NCBI RefSeq assembly: GCF_003031405.1
Contig: NZ_CP020469.1
Coordinates: 4,092,001 to 4,156,000 of the forward strand
DNA: 64,000 nt
Direction of reading: 5' to 3'
DNA from: Halomonas sp. 'Soap Lake #6'
GTDB lineage: Bacteria; Pseudomonadota; Gammaproteobacteria; Pseudomonadales; Halomonadaceae
The notes beneath the pieces are model-generated. The model had not been told where the DNA came from. It saw only the letters and a program-made list of their open reading frames with translations, and searched no databases. This document shows, one piece after another, positions 63,792-64,000 of the stretch. How positions within the stretch are numbered: the stretch's first letter is position 1; the number at the start of each line of letters is the position of its first letter. Position numbers and translations under genes: made by a program.

Positions 63792-63872
63792 ATGGAAGAT
63801 CCCAGTAGTCGATTATTCACGCGTGAGGCAGCCGATAAGTCTGGCCTGCTAGCGCACACGACTCGCCTGTAA
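63792..63872 (+). CDS. Possible 26-residue leader peptide
   Basis: The frame begins MEDPSSRLFTREAADKSGLL and ends LTTR-like, HTTRL, before TAA. It is preceded by GAGAG about 8 bases upstream. Two hairpins follow within 95 bases (63888-63965). This arrangement of short peptide plus structured RNA is typical of regulated leaders, but the downstream gene is outside the window. I recognise no family. Confidence 0.4.
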   Translation: MEDPSSRLFTREAADKSGLLAHTTRL

Positions 63873-63887
63873 GCGCTCTCTGCTTTT

Positions 63888-63965
63888 CCAGGCCGTCGTT
63901 GCCTGGCACATCTATTCTCGCCTATCTTATCCACTGTCTCGCGCTTATAGCGAGATAGCTAGTGG
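63888..63965 (+). promoter_or_regulatory. Two hairpins after the short leader frame
   Basis: The first stem is CCAGGC (63888-63893) with GCCTGG (63901-63906), loop 7. The second is CCACT/AGTGG (63931-63935 with 63961-63965) enclosing TCTCGC/GCGAGA (63937-63942 with 63950-63955). No T run follows either, so a transcription terminator is not obvious. They may form a regulated 5' leader for a gene beyond the edge. Confidence 0.45.
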
Positions 63966-64000
63966 TTATTCGTCGCTTATCAATACTGCCCACGGATGCA

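Overview
The window looks like chromosomal DNA of a moderately halophilic gammaproteobacterium of the Halomonas type. This is inferred from gene order and content, not from a database match. It carries an NhaD Na+/H+ antiporter, acidic exported proteins, and the gene order typical of Pseudomonas/Halomonas relatives (pst-phoU ... phoRB-ubiAC-rubredoxin reductase-hupB ... recG-oxyR ... spoT-rpoZ-gmk ... yicC-rph-crc-pyrE). About 64 protein genes or gene remnants are visible. No rRNA, tRNA, transposase, CRISPR array or prophage was seen.

Layout. 0-8.1 kb: the uvrD 3' end, an orphan TRAP binding protein, a thioesterase, then pstSCAB-phoU and a CysZ-like permease. 8.1-9.3 kb: short tandem repeats, a strong candidate CsrB/RsmZ-type small RNA on the minus strand (about 8274-8476), and a very acidic exported protein. 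9.3-15 kb: phoR-phoB with upstream Pho boxes, ubiA-ubiC, a rubredoxin-reductase-like flavoprotein, HU and an SCP2-like protein. 15-21 kb: an accessory catabolic cluster (LysR regulator, aldehyde dehydrogenase, hydroxyisobutyrate-type dehydrogenase, M20 amidohydrolase, two-subunit DUF3100 membrane pair). 21-33 kb: FUSC/YccS protein, recG, oxyR, an epimerase, pagL, scraps of lost genes, ridA, spoT, rpoZ, gmk. 33-44.5 kb is the plastic part: MFS pump, two decayed hipBA-type loci, a DNA glycosylase with a second 3' end beyond aqpZ, a pirin, an exported alpha/beta hydrolase, an alcohol dehydrogenase, an Lrp regulator and a truncated DUF1016 gene. 44.5-51 kb: yicC, rph, a crc-like gene, pyrE, trmL, rep. 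51-64 kb: a DUF218 protein, a diheme cytochrome c, a GNAT protein, a two-component system, a CBS protein, nhaD, glmS, glmU, apbE, uppP, and a possible leader-peptide region at the right edge.

How the genes work together. The phosphate genes form one regulon: PhoR/PhoB sense limitation, Pho boxes lie upstream of phoB and between pstS and pstC, and a 16-codon reading frame overlaps the pstC start. Envelope supply is clustered (glmS, glmU, uppP, pagL). Two post-transcriptional regulators stand out: the CsrB-like RNA and a Crc homologue that has lost most exonuclease III catalytic residues. The clearest novelties are the small RNA, the pstC upstream frame, the two decayed hipBA loci with intact DNA-binding partners, the spliced gene scraps beside pagL, and small tandem repeats recurring in intergenic DNA.
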